The translations under genes and the position numbers were made by a program. This document shows positions 1 through 6,145 of a stretch of 6,248 bases of DNA, in pieces. The notes beneath the pieces were generated by a model. That model did not search any database, was not told the origin of the DNA, and worked only from the letters and a program-made list of their open reading frames with translations. How positions within the stretch are numbered: the stretch's first letter is position 1; each line of letters begins with the position of its first letter. The DNA is from Desulfosarcina sp. (GTDB lineage: Bacteria; Desulfobacterota; Desulfobacteria; Desulfobacterales; Desulfosarcinaceae). The stretch is taken from assembly GCA_030642405.1 (NCBI GenBank), contig DAOWNV010000173.1, positions 1 through 6,248 of the forward strand, given 5' to 3'.

Positions 1-198
1 ATAGTATTGATCCACGCAAAAAATTATAGGGTAAGACTTCAGATAAGTCAACAAGGACACTTTTCCCTCAGCAATTGTAATCTTGACACAACCTAATGTC
101 TATACAACCTTCTATCTTTATCAAAATCTTCACCTGCGGATCAATGTGAAAAAGCTCTTTTTTAAAAGTGACTTTTCTGTTTTAATACCAACTTTATT
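1..198. other. AT-rich non-coding leader upstream of resB
   Basis: I see no convincing gene here in any frame; the reading frame open on the minus strand across the right part is a shadow of resB. The stretch is AT-rich and holds several small inverted repeats: GACTT/AAGTC (35-39 with 45-49), AAAAAG/CTTTTT (149-154 with 157-162) and AAAAGT/ACTTTT (164-169 with 171-176). A TTGACA hexamer lies at 83-88, but no good -10 follows at the usual 16-18 bp. The likely content is a regulatory region, or the tail of an intergenic gap after a gene lying to the left of the window. Confidence 0.6.
148..176. repeat. Two adjacent small AT-rich inverted repeats
   Basis: AAAAAG-CT-CTTTTT (149-162) is followed directly by AAAAGT-G-ACTTTT (164-176). 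Both are perfect but short and very AT-rich, with loops of only 2 and 1 bases, so they would make poor RNA hairpins. They could be a protein-binding site, a weak terminator for an upstream transcript (hairpin followed by T-rich sequence), or chance in an AT-rich stretch. Confidence 0.25.
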
Positions 199-210
199 GT
201 GACGTCTGAC

Positions 211-238
211 TTGTCTTTAAACAAAGCGTTGTTACTAT
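211..238 (+). promoter_or_regulatory. Candidate sigma70-type promoter for the resB operon
   Basis: TTGTCT at 211-216 (4 of 6 matches to the -35 consensus) and TACTAT at 233-238 (4 of 6 to the -10) are separated by 16 bp. The -10 is preceded by TG one base away (230-231), the extended -10 arrangement. Transcription would begin near 245, giving a short leader that contains the strong ribosome binding site at 259-264 and the TTG start at 271. The hexamers are imperfect, so the main support is how well promoter, binding site and start line up. Confidence 0.35.
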
Positions 239-258
239 CCTCTGAATCGCTTTCAATG

Positions 259-264
259 AAGGAG
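259..264 (+). promoter_or_regulatory. Ribosome binding site that decides the resB start
   Basis: A perfect AAGGAG lies six bases before TTG 271. Neither of the upstream alternatives, GTG 199 and ATG 256, has a purine-rich Shine-Dalgarno sequence in front of it. This favours TTG 271 as the translation start of resB. Confidence 0.6.
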
Positions 265-270
265 TCGTTG

Positions 271-1692
271 TTGAAAAATGCAAACCCCATGTGGAAATTT
301 TTCTGTTCCGTCAAACTGACCATTGTCCTGTTGCTCTCTTTAGCGTTCACATCTATTTTGGGTACCTTTATCCCCCAAAATGAGAATCCGGATGCCTATA
401 TCCACGCCTTTGGTCCTTTTCTTTACCAATTTTTAAGTGTTCTGGGTGTATTCGATATGTACCATTCCTGGTGGTTCCAGGGACTCTTGATGCTGTTGGC
501 AATAAATATTATCGTCTGTTCTATCGATAGACTGAAAGGAAGCTGGAAACTAATTTTCAATCGGAATCCGAATGTTCGCCCCGAGCGTTTCACACGAAGA
601 TCAGATGCTCGAACGCTGACGGACAAACGAAATATCGAAGAACTGATTGCCGCTTACCAGCCGATTATAGCCAAGCAGTACCCCAACTGTGAGGTCACCC
701 GATCCGATCTTAGTGCGACCATCTACGGTGAAAAGGGACGACTGTCACGCCTCGGGGTCTATATCGTCCATCTGAGCGTCATATTATTGCTTGCCGGTGG
801 ATTGGTGGGCTCGTTTTTCGGATTTGAAGGATTCGTAAATATCCCGGAAGGTGAGGCCATAGACACCATCCGTCTTCGGAACTCAGGCCGCATCCATCGC
901 CTTGATTTTCAAATTCGCTGCGATAACTTTTCGATGACCGTTTACGAAACCGGTACCCCCAAAGAGTACCGATCGTCCCTATCCATTGTTGAGGGGGAAA
1001 AGGTCGTAAAGCAAAAAGAGATCATTGTGAATGATCCACTGCACTACAGGGGAATCAACATTTTTCAATCCAGCTATGGGAAATTGCCCCCCGAACAGAT
1101 GCAGCCAAAAAACATGCCGCAAACCGGACCACAAGAAAGCTATACCCTCAACTTCACAAGCCGGGAATCAGGGCTAAGCTACTCCGCGAACGCCCCTGTG
1201 GGTAAACCTATAACAATTCCGGAAGGGTTGGGCAAATTCGTTGTCATGGCATACGAGGCGGATGCTACGTTTCGCGGTATGGATGTGGGATCTGCCTTGA
1301 CAGGGATCCTCACTCCCTCAAAGGGAGAAGCCGTAGAAATCCTGCTCCCGTTAAAATTTGCCAATTTCGATAAAATGCGCGGTGGTGACATATTCATCAC
1401 CGTAGCCAGCCGGCAACAGGAAAAATTTTCACCCCAATCTCCCGATAAAGAAAGATATTATACAGGACTGCAAGTCACGCGGGACCCTGGTGTCTGGTTG
1501 GTGTATACAGGCTTTATTCTGATGATTTCCGGCTGTTTCGTGACTTTTTACATCTCTCACCGGCAGGTGTGTATTGTAATCGATCAACTTAAAAAGAATT
1601 GCAAGGTAACCTTTGCCGGAACGGCGAACCGCAATAAGCTGGCGATGAAAAACACCGTTGAAAAAATATTTTCAACAATTAAAAATAGTTAA
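271..1692 (+). CDS. resB: Cytochrome c biogenesis protein ResB (Ccs1 family)
   Basis: ResB is the membrane partner of CcsA in system II cytochrome c maturation, which carries heme to the outer face of the membrane and attaches it to CXXCH motifs of apocytochromes. From TTG 271 the protein has 473 residues, usual for the family. I see four membrane segments: about 13-33 (after the family-typical WKFFCSVKLT start), 68-86, 160-184 and 407-429. A large periplasmic domain lies between the third and fourth. Family features include the YHSWWF stretch (His65), a His at the head of the third segment (YIVHLSVILLLAGG, His167), the DPGVWLVYTGF entry into the last segment and a C-terminal AGTANRNK motif. 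The start was chosen for its AAGGAG at six bases; GTG 199 gives a 497-residue version whose extra 24 residues do not look like ResB. It is the first gene of the operon, with ccsA 41 bases downstream. Family assignment is firm; the start is less so. Confidence 0.93.
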   Translation: MKNANPMWKFFCSVKLTIVLLLSLAFTSILGTFIPQNENPDAYIHAFGPFLYQFLSVLGVFDMYHSWWFQGLLMLLAINIIVCSIDRLKGSWKLIFNRNPNVRPERFTRRSDARTLTDKRNIEELIAAYQPIIAKQYPNCEVTRSDLSATIYGEKGRLSRLGVYIVHLSVILLLAGGLVGSFFGFEGFVNIPEGEAIDTIRLRNSGRIHRLDFQIRCDNFSMTVYETGTPKEYRSSLSIVEGEKVVKQKEIIVNDPLHYRGINIFQSSYGKLPPEQMQPKNMPQTGPQESYTLNFTSRESGLSYSANAPVGKPITIPEGLGKFVVMAYEADATFRGMDVGSALTGILTPSKGEAVEILLPLKFANFDKMRGGDIFITVASRQQEKFSPQSPDKERYYTGLQVTRDPGVWLVYTGFILMISGCFVTFYISHRQVCIVIDQLKKNCKVTFAGTANRNKLAMKNTVEKIFSTIKNS

Positions 1693-1733
1693 TAACAGTC
1701 CTCTGGCCTAAAACAAGGAGACCCCCTTTATCC

Positions 1734-2573
1734 ATGACCAGTTCACAGCTACTTTCCATCTCTACCTTTGTTTTTGGTTTGGCCGCATTTTTATATTTAG
1801 CTGCATTGATATTTAAAAAGCCACGTTTGACCCAACCGGCGCGCTGGACTGTTATGGCGGCAGTTGTAGTCACGACGGGAGGACTTCTTTTTCGATGGGT
1901 GGAGTCCTACCAAATGGGTATCGGTCACGCTCCCTTGTCCAATCTGTATGAATCCTTGGTTTTCTTCGCCTGGACTTCGAGCCTGGTTTATCTCTTTATG
2001 GAATTCAAGTATAAAAAACCATTGATTGGTGCTTTCGTAACACCCATTGCTTTTTTAGCCATGGCGTATGCATCCCTGTCCCCCAATATCAGTGACCGTA
2101 TTCAGCCGCTGGTTCCTGCATTGAAAAGCAATTGGCTCATTGCCCATGTAGCCACCTGCTTTTTCGGCTACTCTGCATTTGCCATCTCTTTCGGAATCAG
2201 CATTATGTATTTGATGAAAGCTTTAAAACCGGATTCCGCCCATGGAATTATCAGTCATATTCCTAAATTGGACATCTTGGATGAACTTACCCACCAAATG
2301 GTTCTGTTCGGGTTTCTTTTGCTCACTGCGGGAATCATAACGGGAGCTGTATGGGCCAACTCAGCTTGGGGCAGTTACTGGTCCTGGGACCCCAAAGAGA
2401 CCTGGTCCCTGATCACCTGGTTCATTTATGCAACGCTTTTGCATGCACGCCTCATGCGTGGATGGCAGGGAAACCAAATCGCCTATCTGTCCATCGTCGG
2501 CTTTGCAGCCGTAATGTTTACCTATTTTGGCGTGAACTTGTTACCTGGGTTGCATAGCTATGGAAAGGTTTGA
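1734..2573 (+). CDS. ccsA: Cytochrome c biogenesis protein CcsA/ResC (heme handling, WWD domain)
   Basis: This is an integral membrane protein of 279 residues that works with ResB as the system II heme transporter and cytochrome c synthase. The diagnostic WWD motif is complete at residues 212-229 (WGSYWSWDPKETWSLITW). Three histidines fit the roles known for this family: His138 (LIAHVATCFFGYSAF) and His274 (GLHSYG) as outer-face heme ligands on either side of the WWD motif, and His237 (LLHARL) inside the membrane. About eight hydrophobic segments are visible, for example 7-26, 38-54, 72-89, 98-114, 141-162, 190-207, 224-238 and 249-266. AAGGAG at 1715-1720 is 13 bases before the ATG, a longer gap than usual, but no other in-frame start lies between. 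The last codons abut the siroheme decarboxylase subunit gene, so the three genes are almost certainly co-transcribed. Some databases call this protein CcsB; the family is the same. Confidence 0.95.
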   Translation: MTSSQLLSISTFVFGLAAFLYLAALIFKKPRLTQPARWTVMAAVVVTTGGLLFRWVESYQMGIGHAPLSNLYESLVFFAWTSSLVYLFMEFKYKKPLIGAFVTPIAFLAMAYASLSPNISDRIQPLVPALKSNWLIAHVATCFFGYSAFAISFGISIMYLMKALKPDSAHGIISHIPKLDILDELTHQMVLFGFLLLTAGIITGAVWANSAWGSYWSWDPKETWSLITWFIYATLLHARLMRGWQGNQIAYLSIVGFAAVMFTYFGVNLLPGLHSYGKV

Positions 2574-2574
2574 A

Positions 2575-3021
2575 ATGGACACTCTTGACAAAGCGATTCT
2601 CAATCGAATTCAAACAAGGTTCCCTTTGACATCAAGGCCCTATGCCGCAATCGCGCAGGAGCTGGAAACGACCGAACAGGAAGTGCTTACAAGGGTTACC
2701 CGACTTAAAGAGGAAGGCATCATCCGACGGATTGGCGGTAATTTCGTTCCAAGTAAGGTTGGATTTGTAAGTACTCTCTGCACAGCGCGTGTTCCTGATA
2801 AAAAGTTTGACCTGTTTGCCAGGACGGTAAACAGATTTCCAGGTGTGACACACAATTATCTTCGAGACAATCCTTTTAACATTTGGTTTACTTTCATTGC
2901 ACCATCAAAGGAAGCGATCCGCGAAAACCTGGCCATGATCTCCGAAAAAACGGGCGTCGACGAAATCCTCAACATGCCGGCTACGCATGTATTTAAAATA
3001 AAAGCGAAATTTGATGTGTAA
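2575..3021 (+). CDS. ahbA: Siroheme decarboxylase subunit, AhbA type (Lrp/AsnC-like fold)
   Basis: Siroheme decarboxylase (AhbA with AhbB) removes two acetate carboxyls from siroheme to give 12,18-didecarboxysiroheme, a step of the alternative heme b pathway of sulfate reducers and archaea. The 148-residue protein has an Lrp/AsnC-like winged helix (about 1-55, ending LKEEGIIRRIGGNF) and an effector-like alpha-beta domain (about 62-148). Family signatures are FPLTSRPYAAIA (16-27), VTHNYLRD (91-98), FNIWFT (101-106) and ILNMPATHVFKIK (131-143). From memory of the family, the VTHNYLR/WFT pattern fits the alpha (AhbA) side, whereas beta subunits carry a different YNL..MIH pattern; this choice is less certain than the family. 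ATG 2575 is preferred over in-frame ATG 2560 because AAAGG (2564-2568) lies six bases before it; the gene then starts one base after the ccsA stop. It is often mislabelled an Lrp transcription regulator. The partner subunit is not in the window. Confidence 0.85.
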   Translation: MDTLDKAILNRIQTRFPLTSRPYAAIAQELETTEQEVLTRVTRLKEEGIIRRIGGNFVPSKVGFVSTLCTARVPDKKFDLFARTVNRFPGVTHNYLRDNPFNIWFTFIAPSKEAIRENLAMISEKTGVDEILNMPATHVFKIKAKFDV

Positions 3022-3057
3022 CGAACTTTCAGAAGTACAACATCAGGTTTGTAATGA

Positions 3058-3453
3058 TTAGCCAAAAACAGATTCGATTTTATTGGAAAGATCGGCAATA
3101 TGGTATGGTTTCTGGATAATGGAGGTTGGCGGTTGTTCCCCAAACTGTTCAAGGACCTGGCCTTTTGAAAGACCTGTTGCAATGATAATTGGGAGATCTG
3201 GGTCTTGTGAACGTAATTGCTTAAAAACGGTTTTGCCATCCATCCCAGGCATGGTCAGATCAAGCACGACACAACCAATCGATGCTTTATTATGGCCAAA
3301 CTGATCAAGGGCATCCTGCCCATTTTCCGCCGTAATGACTTCATGGCCTAGCCTTTCCAATATAGCTTTACCCACCTCCAACACCATCTTTTCATCATCC
3401 ACCAACAGTACATTCCGCCCCTGTTTCAAAGTATCATTGGAATTGATATTCAT
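3058..3453 (-). CDS. Stand-alone response regulator receiver protein (REC only)
   Basis: This is a cytoplasmic single-domain receiver of 131 residues (from ATG 3453) with no DNA-binding or enzymatic output domain. All phosphorylation residues are present: acidic pair Asp19-Asp20 (LLVDDE), phosphoacceptor Asp65 (VVLDLTMPGMDG), Thr93 (IIATGLS) and Lys115 (IIQKPY). The latter part, with FIQKPY-like and Leu-spaced helix pattern, resembles the C-terminal receivers of hybrid kinases. An in-frame ATG at 3528 would add 25 residues that match nothing I recognise and lack a Shine-Dalgarno sequence; ATG 3453 has GTGGGG (minus strand, 3466-3461) seven bases before it, which is modest. A good promoter at 3590-3562 would give either a ~27-base leader for the long form or a ~100-base leader for the short form, so the start remains open. 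Divergent from the hybrid kinase gene, it is a natural candidate for the terminal or intermediate phosphoacceptor of that relay. It converges on ahbA with a 36-base gap. Confidence 0.85.
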   Translation of the reverse strand: MNINSNDTLKQGRNVLLVDDEKMVLEVGKAILERLGHEVITAENGQDALDQFGHNKASIGCVVLDLTMPGMDGKTVFKQLRSQDPDLPIIIATGLSKGQVLEQFGEQPPTSIIQKPYHIADLSNKIESVFG

Positions 3454-3561
3454 GGTGTATCCCCACTTTTGTTGGTTAGCATCCTGCGATAAATGGTGCC
3501 ACGAAGCATCGGTCAGGTTGAGCTTCATAGGATACTATATCAAGTAATATTGTTCATTCTT

Positions 3562-3590
3562 ATAATAGGATAAAAACCAAATGATTTCAA
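3562..3590 (-). promoter_or_regulatory. Sigma70-type promoter for the receiver gene
   Basis: Read on the minus strand, TTGAAA (3590-3585) and TATTAT (3567-3562) are separated by exactly 17 bp. They match the -35 and -10 consensus at 4 to 5 of 6 positions each. Transcription would begin near 3555, running left into the receiver gene. This is the best-formed promoter in the window and suggests housekeeping-type expression of the receiver, separately from the kinase and HPt genes. Confidence 0.5.
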
Positions 3591-3625
3591 ACCTTAATTT
3601 TCAGCATCAATTGGGAGCCCCTCGT

Positions 3626-3662
3626 CTTAGGATTGTGAATTTTATTAATTACCAATCCTTAG
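3626..3662. repeat. 37-bp imperfect inverted repeat upstream of the kinase gene
   Basis: The sequence is symmetric around A3644. CT (3626-3627) pairs with AG (3661-3662), AGGATTG (3629-3635) with CAATCCT (3653-3659), and AATT (3638-3641) with AATT (3647-3650). That gives 13 matching pairs out of 18. One T-T mismatch and a two-base mismatch interrupt the arms, and the centre is TTATT. Arms spaced like this could be an operator for a dimeric regulator between the divergent genes, or a hairpin in a long leader of the kinase transcript. It is not followed by a T run, so it is unlikely to be an ordinary terminator. Confidence 0.45.
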
Positions 3663-3745
3663 TGCAACTAAAGTCCCTCTTTTCCCAACCGATATAGATC
3701 TCACTAAATGTAGCAAAATCCCTTTTCATTTCAATAAAAGAGGAT

Positions 3746-3750
3746 AGGAA
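3746..3750 (+). promoter_or_regulatory. Ribosome binding site of the hybrid kinase gene
   Basis: AGGAA lies eight bases before ATG 3759. An in-frame stop at 3735-3737 rules out a longer version of the protein. The absence of a membrane segment is therefore real and not caused by choosing a start too far downstream. Confidence 0.55.
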
Positions 3751-3758
3751 CGCACCGG

Positions 3759-5828
3759 ATGTGCAGTGCTGCGACAATTCTTGAACTGGTCAAGAAAAAT
3801 AAAATTCTGGAAGAACAAAACAAAAGTTTCCAGAAGAACAAAAAGGCGTTCTACGAAAGTGAAAAGCGTTTTCGTCTCATTTCGGAAACGATTCATTTTG
3901 GTGTTTTCGAAATCGATGAGCAAGGCAGTTGCCGGTTTATCAATACCAGTTTCCAAAAAATCTTCGGTCTCAGCCTGGTGGAATGCCTGACACGAAACTG
4001 GTATGATTTTTTACACCCGGATGATCACAAAACTGTTTCATCAAAATGGAAACGCGCCATACAGGAAATGGACACCTTCAGCACAGATTGCCGGATTATC
4101 CGCCCCGATGGTAAATGCAGATGGATCCATGTCCATTCAGAGCCGGTTTTTTCAGACGACGGTGGATGCTATACCGGAACGGTGGAAGACATTACGAAAA
4201 GGAAACTGGCCGAATACGAGTTCAAAAAAGCAAAAGAGGCTGCTGAATCCGCCAACAGGGCAAAAAGCCAGTTCCTGGCGAACATGAGCCATGAAATCCG
4301 GACCCCGATGAACGGAGTTATCGGATTTACCGATCTATTGCTTGAAACCGGACTCAGTGACTTGCAGGTAGATTATATTCAGACAATCAAACGCAGTGGT
4401 ATCGCTCTTCTCTCCTTGATCAACGACATTCTCGATTTCTCCAAAATCGAATCCGGTGAACTCGATTTCGAAACCATAGCTTTCGACCCGGAGCTTCTGG
4501 CATACGATGTATGCGATCTTATCAAACCCAAGATCATTAACAAACCTGTGGAATTGCTCTGCCGCATCGACGACCACGTACCGGCCATGGTTAAAGGTGA
4601 TCCACTCCGATTTCGACAAGTCATCACCAATTTGCTAGGTAATGCACCGAAATTCACCGAGACCGGTGAAATTGAGCTTTCCATGACTCTGGCGGAAGAG
4701 ACACAAAATTCCGTCAAGCTTCACGCTGCCATCAGAGACACCGGGATCGGTATTTCCAAAGAAAAACAATCGACCATTTTCGAACCATTCCAGCAGGCGG
4801 ACGGATCCACCACCCGAAAGTACGGGGGAACCGGTTTGGGTTTGTCCATTTGTAAAAAGATCTCCAATATGATGAAGGGGGACGTATGGGTGGAAAGTTC
4901 TCCCAACCAAGGAAGCACCTTTCATGCTACAGCCTGGCTGGAGAAATGCGATGAGATACCGTCTCAACATCCGTCACAGGTTTCCATCAAAGGAAAACGT
5001 GTACTTGTTGTGGATGACAACATCACCAACACAATAATCCTTCAACAGGTCCTAACCAACGCCGACATAAAAGTCACAGTCGTTAATCATGGAAATGACG
5101 TTCTTCCCATGCTGCAAACGGCACTCGAAGAAAAATCACCTTATGAGTTATGCATTACTGATATTCGAATGCCCGATATTAACGGATACGAAGTGGCCGC
5201 CCTGATCCGATCATCCGAAAAACCGATTTCTAAAATACCTTTAATTGCCCTTTCCAGTTCATTGGACAGGGATGCACAACGGTGCGAAAAAGCAGGCTTC
5301 AACGGATTTTTAAGCAAACCTGCACGCAGGGAAAAACTGTTACAGATGATAGTACGCGTGCTTCAACACCATGATAAAAATTACATCACACCCTTTGATG
5401 CAAAAGAGAAAATTCACACCCAATACTCTGTGCGTGAAGATATGAAGCATTCTGTTCGGATTCTACTTGTGGAAGACAACCTGGTCAATCAGAAACTGGC
5501 CAAGCTTCTGCTGAACAAAGCGGGCTACAAGGTGACGGTTGCCAACAATGGGGTTGAAGCTTTAAAGACGTTTACCGCCAATCCGCAGGATTTTGATCTA
5601 ATCTTTATGGATATCCAGATGCCGGAAATGGACGGCAAGGAAGCCACACGGACAATTCGTCAAAAAGGATTCGATAAAATACCGATCATCGCCATGACGG
5701 CCCATGCCATGGCAGGCGACAGGGAAATGTGTATAGAGGCAGGAATGAATGACTACATTACCAAACCCATCAAACGGGAAGCGGTATTTGCTATGATTAA
5801 AAAAAATGTCTTTAGAAGGAAGGGTTAA
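3759..5828 (+). CDS. Cytoplasmic hybrid histidine kinase: PAS-HisKA-HATPase-REC-REC
   Basis: This 689-residue sensor kinase should phosphorylate itself on His178 and pass the phosphate to its own receivers and on to the HPt protein encoded next. Domains in order: a Lys/Glu-rich coiled coil (about 7-38); a PAS domain with PAC tail (about 36-150, ending GTVEDITKRK); HisKA (about 165-232) with H box NMSHEIRTPMNG; HATPase (about 275-395) with N box NLLGNAPKFT (Asn291, Asn295), G1 DTGIGI (Asp327), F box FEPFQQADGS and G2 GGTGLGLSI; REC1 (about 413-533; Asp419, Asp420, acceptor Asp468, Lys520); REC2 (about 566-682; Glu572, Asp573, acceptor Asp618, Thr647, Lys669). There is no signal peptide or membrane segment, so it should sense an internal cue. 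The PAS ligand cannot be told from the sequence. One oddity is Pro297 within the N box, where a hydrophobic residue is usual. Its stop codon overlaps the HPt start by one base (TAATG), so the two are translationally coupled. Confidence 0.95.
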   Translation: MCSAATILELVKKNKILEEQNKSFQKNKKAFYESEKRFRLISETIHFGVFEIDEQGSCRFINTSFQKIFGLSLVECLTRNWYDFLHPDDHKTVSSKWKRAIQEMDTFSTDCRIIRPDGKCRWIHVHSEPVFSDDGGCYTGTVEDITKRKLAEYEFKKAKEAAESANRAKSQFLANMSHEIRTPMNGVIGFTDLLLETGLSDLQVDYIQTIKRSGIALLSLINDILDFSKIESGELDFETIAFDPELLAYDVCDLIKPKIINKPVELLCRIDDHVPAMVKGDPLRFRQVITNLLGNAPKFTETGEIELSMTLAEETQNSVKLHAAIRDTGIGISKEKQSTIFEPFQQADGSTTRKYGGTGLGLSICKKISNMMKGDVWVESSPNQGSTFHATAWLEKCDEIPSQHPSQVSIKGKRVLVVDDNITNTIILQQVLTNADIKVTVVNHGNDVLPMLQTALEEKSPYELCITDIRMPDINGYEVAALIRSSEKPISKIPLIALSSSLDRDAQRCEKAGFNGFLSKPARREKLLQMIVRVLQHHDKNYITPFDAKEKIHTQYSVREDMKHSVRILLVEDNLVNQKLAKLLLNKAGYKVTVANNGVEALKTFTANPQDFDLIFMDIQMPEMDGKEATRTIRQKGFDKIPIIAMTAHAMAGDREMCIEAGMNDYITKPIKREAVFAMIKKNVFRRKG
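5814..5820 (+). promoter_or_regulatory. Ribosome binding site of the HPt gene, inside the kinase gene
   Basis: AGAAGGA lies seven bases before ATG 5828 and sits within the last codons of the kinase gene. With the TAATG stop-start overlap it points to coupled translation and a set ratio of kinase to HPt protein. Confidence 0.55.
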
Positions 5829-6145
5829 TGAATCTGAAGGAACTGGGAGAAAACATAGGATTGGAAGAAGATGAATACCGAGAACTGGTTGAGCTTTTTC
5901 TCGATACGGGCACAGCCGATTACGACCGAATGAAAACGGCATTTGTGACCGGTGATGCTCAGCAGGTCGCCCTCAGAGCCCATACGCTCAATGGAGCCGC
6001 AGGGAACCTTGGAATTATAAATATCCATAAGGTTGCCAAACGCATTGAGCATGCAGCTGGTGACAACCGTCTGGATTCCGTCTCCAAAGACGTGGATTCC
6101 CTTGAAGAACTCTTTAAAGAAATCGCCGGGATAATCGGTGGTTGA
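5828..6145 (+). CDS. Small HPt (histidine phosphotransfer) protein
   Basis: This is a 105-residue, probably all-helical cytoplasmic protein of the HPt family. It accepts phosphate from a kinase receiver on one histidine and hands it to a separate receiver. The active site is His52 in AHTLNGAAGNLG (51-62), and the helix before it (about 14-41) and the two after it (about 64-76, 82-103) fit the four-helix bundle. HPt proteins nearly always read HxLKG here; this one has Asn55 where the Lys is expected. Asn60-Leu61-Gly62 and the surrounding small residues match the family well. The gene is coupled to the hybrid kinase by a one-base stop-start overlap. The likely relay is kinase His178, then REC Asp468 or Asp618, then HPt His52, then the stand-alone receiver Asp65 or a receiver elsewhere in the genome; this order is inferred from domain types and gene order. 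Confidence 0.9.
   Translation: MNLKELGENIGLEEDEYRELVELFLDTGTADYDRMKTAFVTGDAQQVALRAHTLNGAAGNLGIINIHKVAKRIEHAAGDNRLDSVSKDVDSLEELFKEIAGIIGG

Larger units (their letters stand above)
3454..3758. other. Divergent intergenic region between receiver and hybrid kinase genes
   Basis: This ~300-base AT-rich stretch separates the two oppositely oriented signalling genes. If the receiver gene starts at ATG 3528, its first 75 bases are coding. Otherwise it is a shared control region. It holds a sigma70-type promoter for the receiver gene (3562-3590, minus strand) and a 37-bp imperfect inverted repeat (3626-3662). I find no clear promoter for the kinase: TATAGA at 3693-3698 lacks a fitting -35, and I see no sigma54-type GG-N10-GC pair in a convincing position. 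Confidence 0.6.

Noticed and set aside
83..106. TTGACA (83-88) with TATACA (101-106) as a promoter for resB
   Set aside because: The -35 hexamer is perfect, but the spacing is only 12 bp, too short for a sigma70 promoter, and no other -10 fits at 16-18 bp.
2575..3021. Lrp/AsnC transcription regulator reading of the third operon gene
   Set aside because: The fold is shared, but the VTHNYLRD, FNIWFT and ILNMPATHVFKIK signatures and the neighbouring heme-handling genes point to siroheme decarboxylase. A regulatory role is kept only as a remote alternative.
3022..3057. Bidirectional terminator between the convergent ahbA and receiver genes
   Set aside because: Only a very short ACAA/TTGT pairing is visible and there is no GC-rich stem or T run. 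Transcripts may overlap or end by another mechanism.
2856..3239. Minus-strand open frame of 127 codons across the ahbA/receiver junction
   Set aside because: It covers the antisense of ahbA and a shifted frame of the receiver gene, and the protein has no domain pattern. It is a shadow frame.
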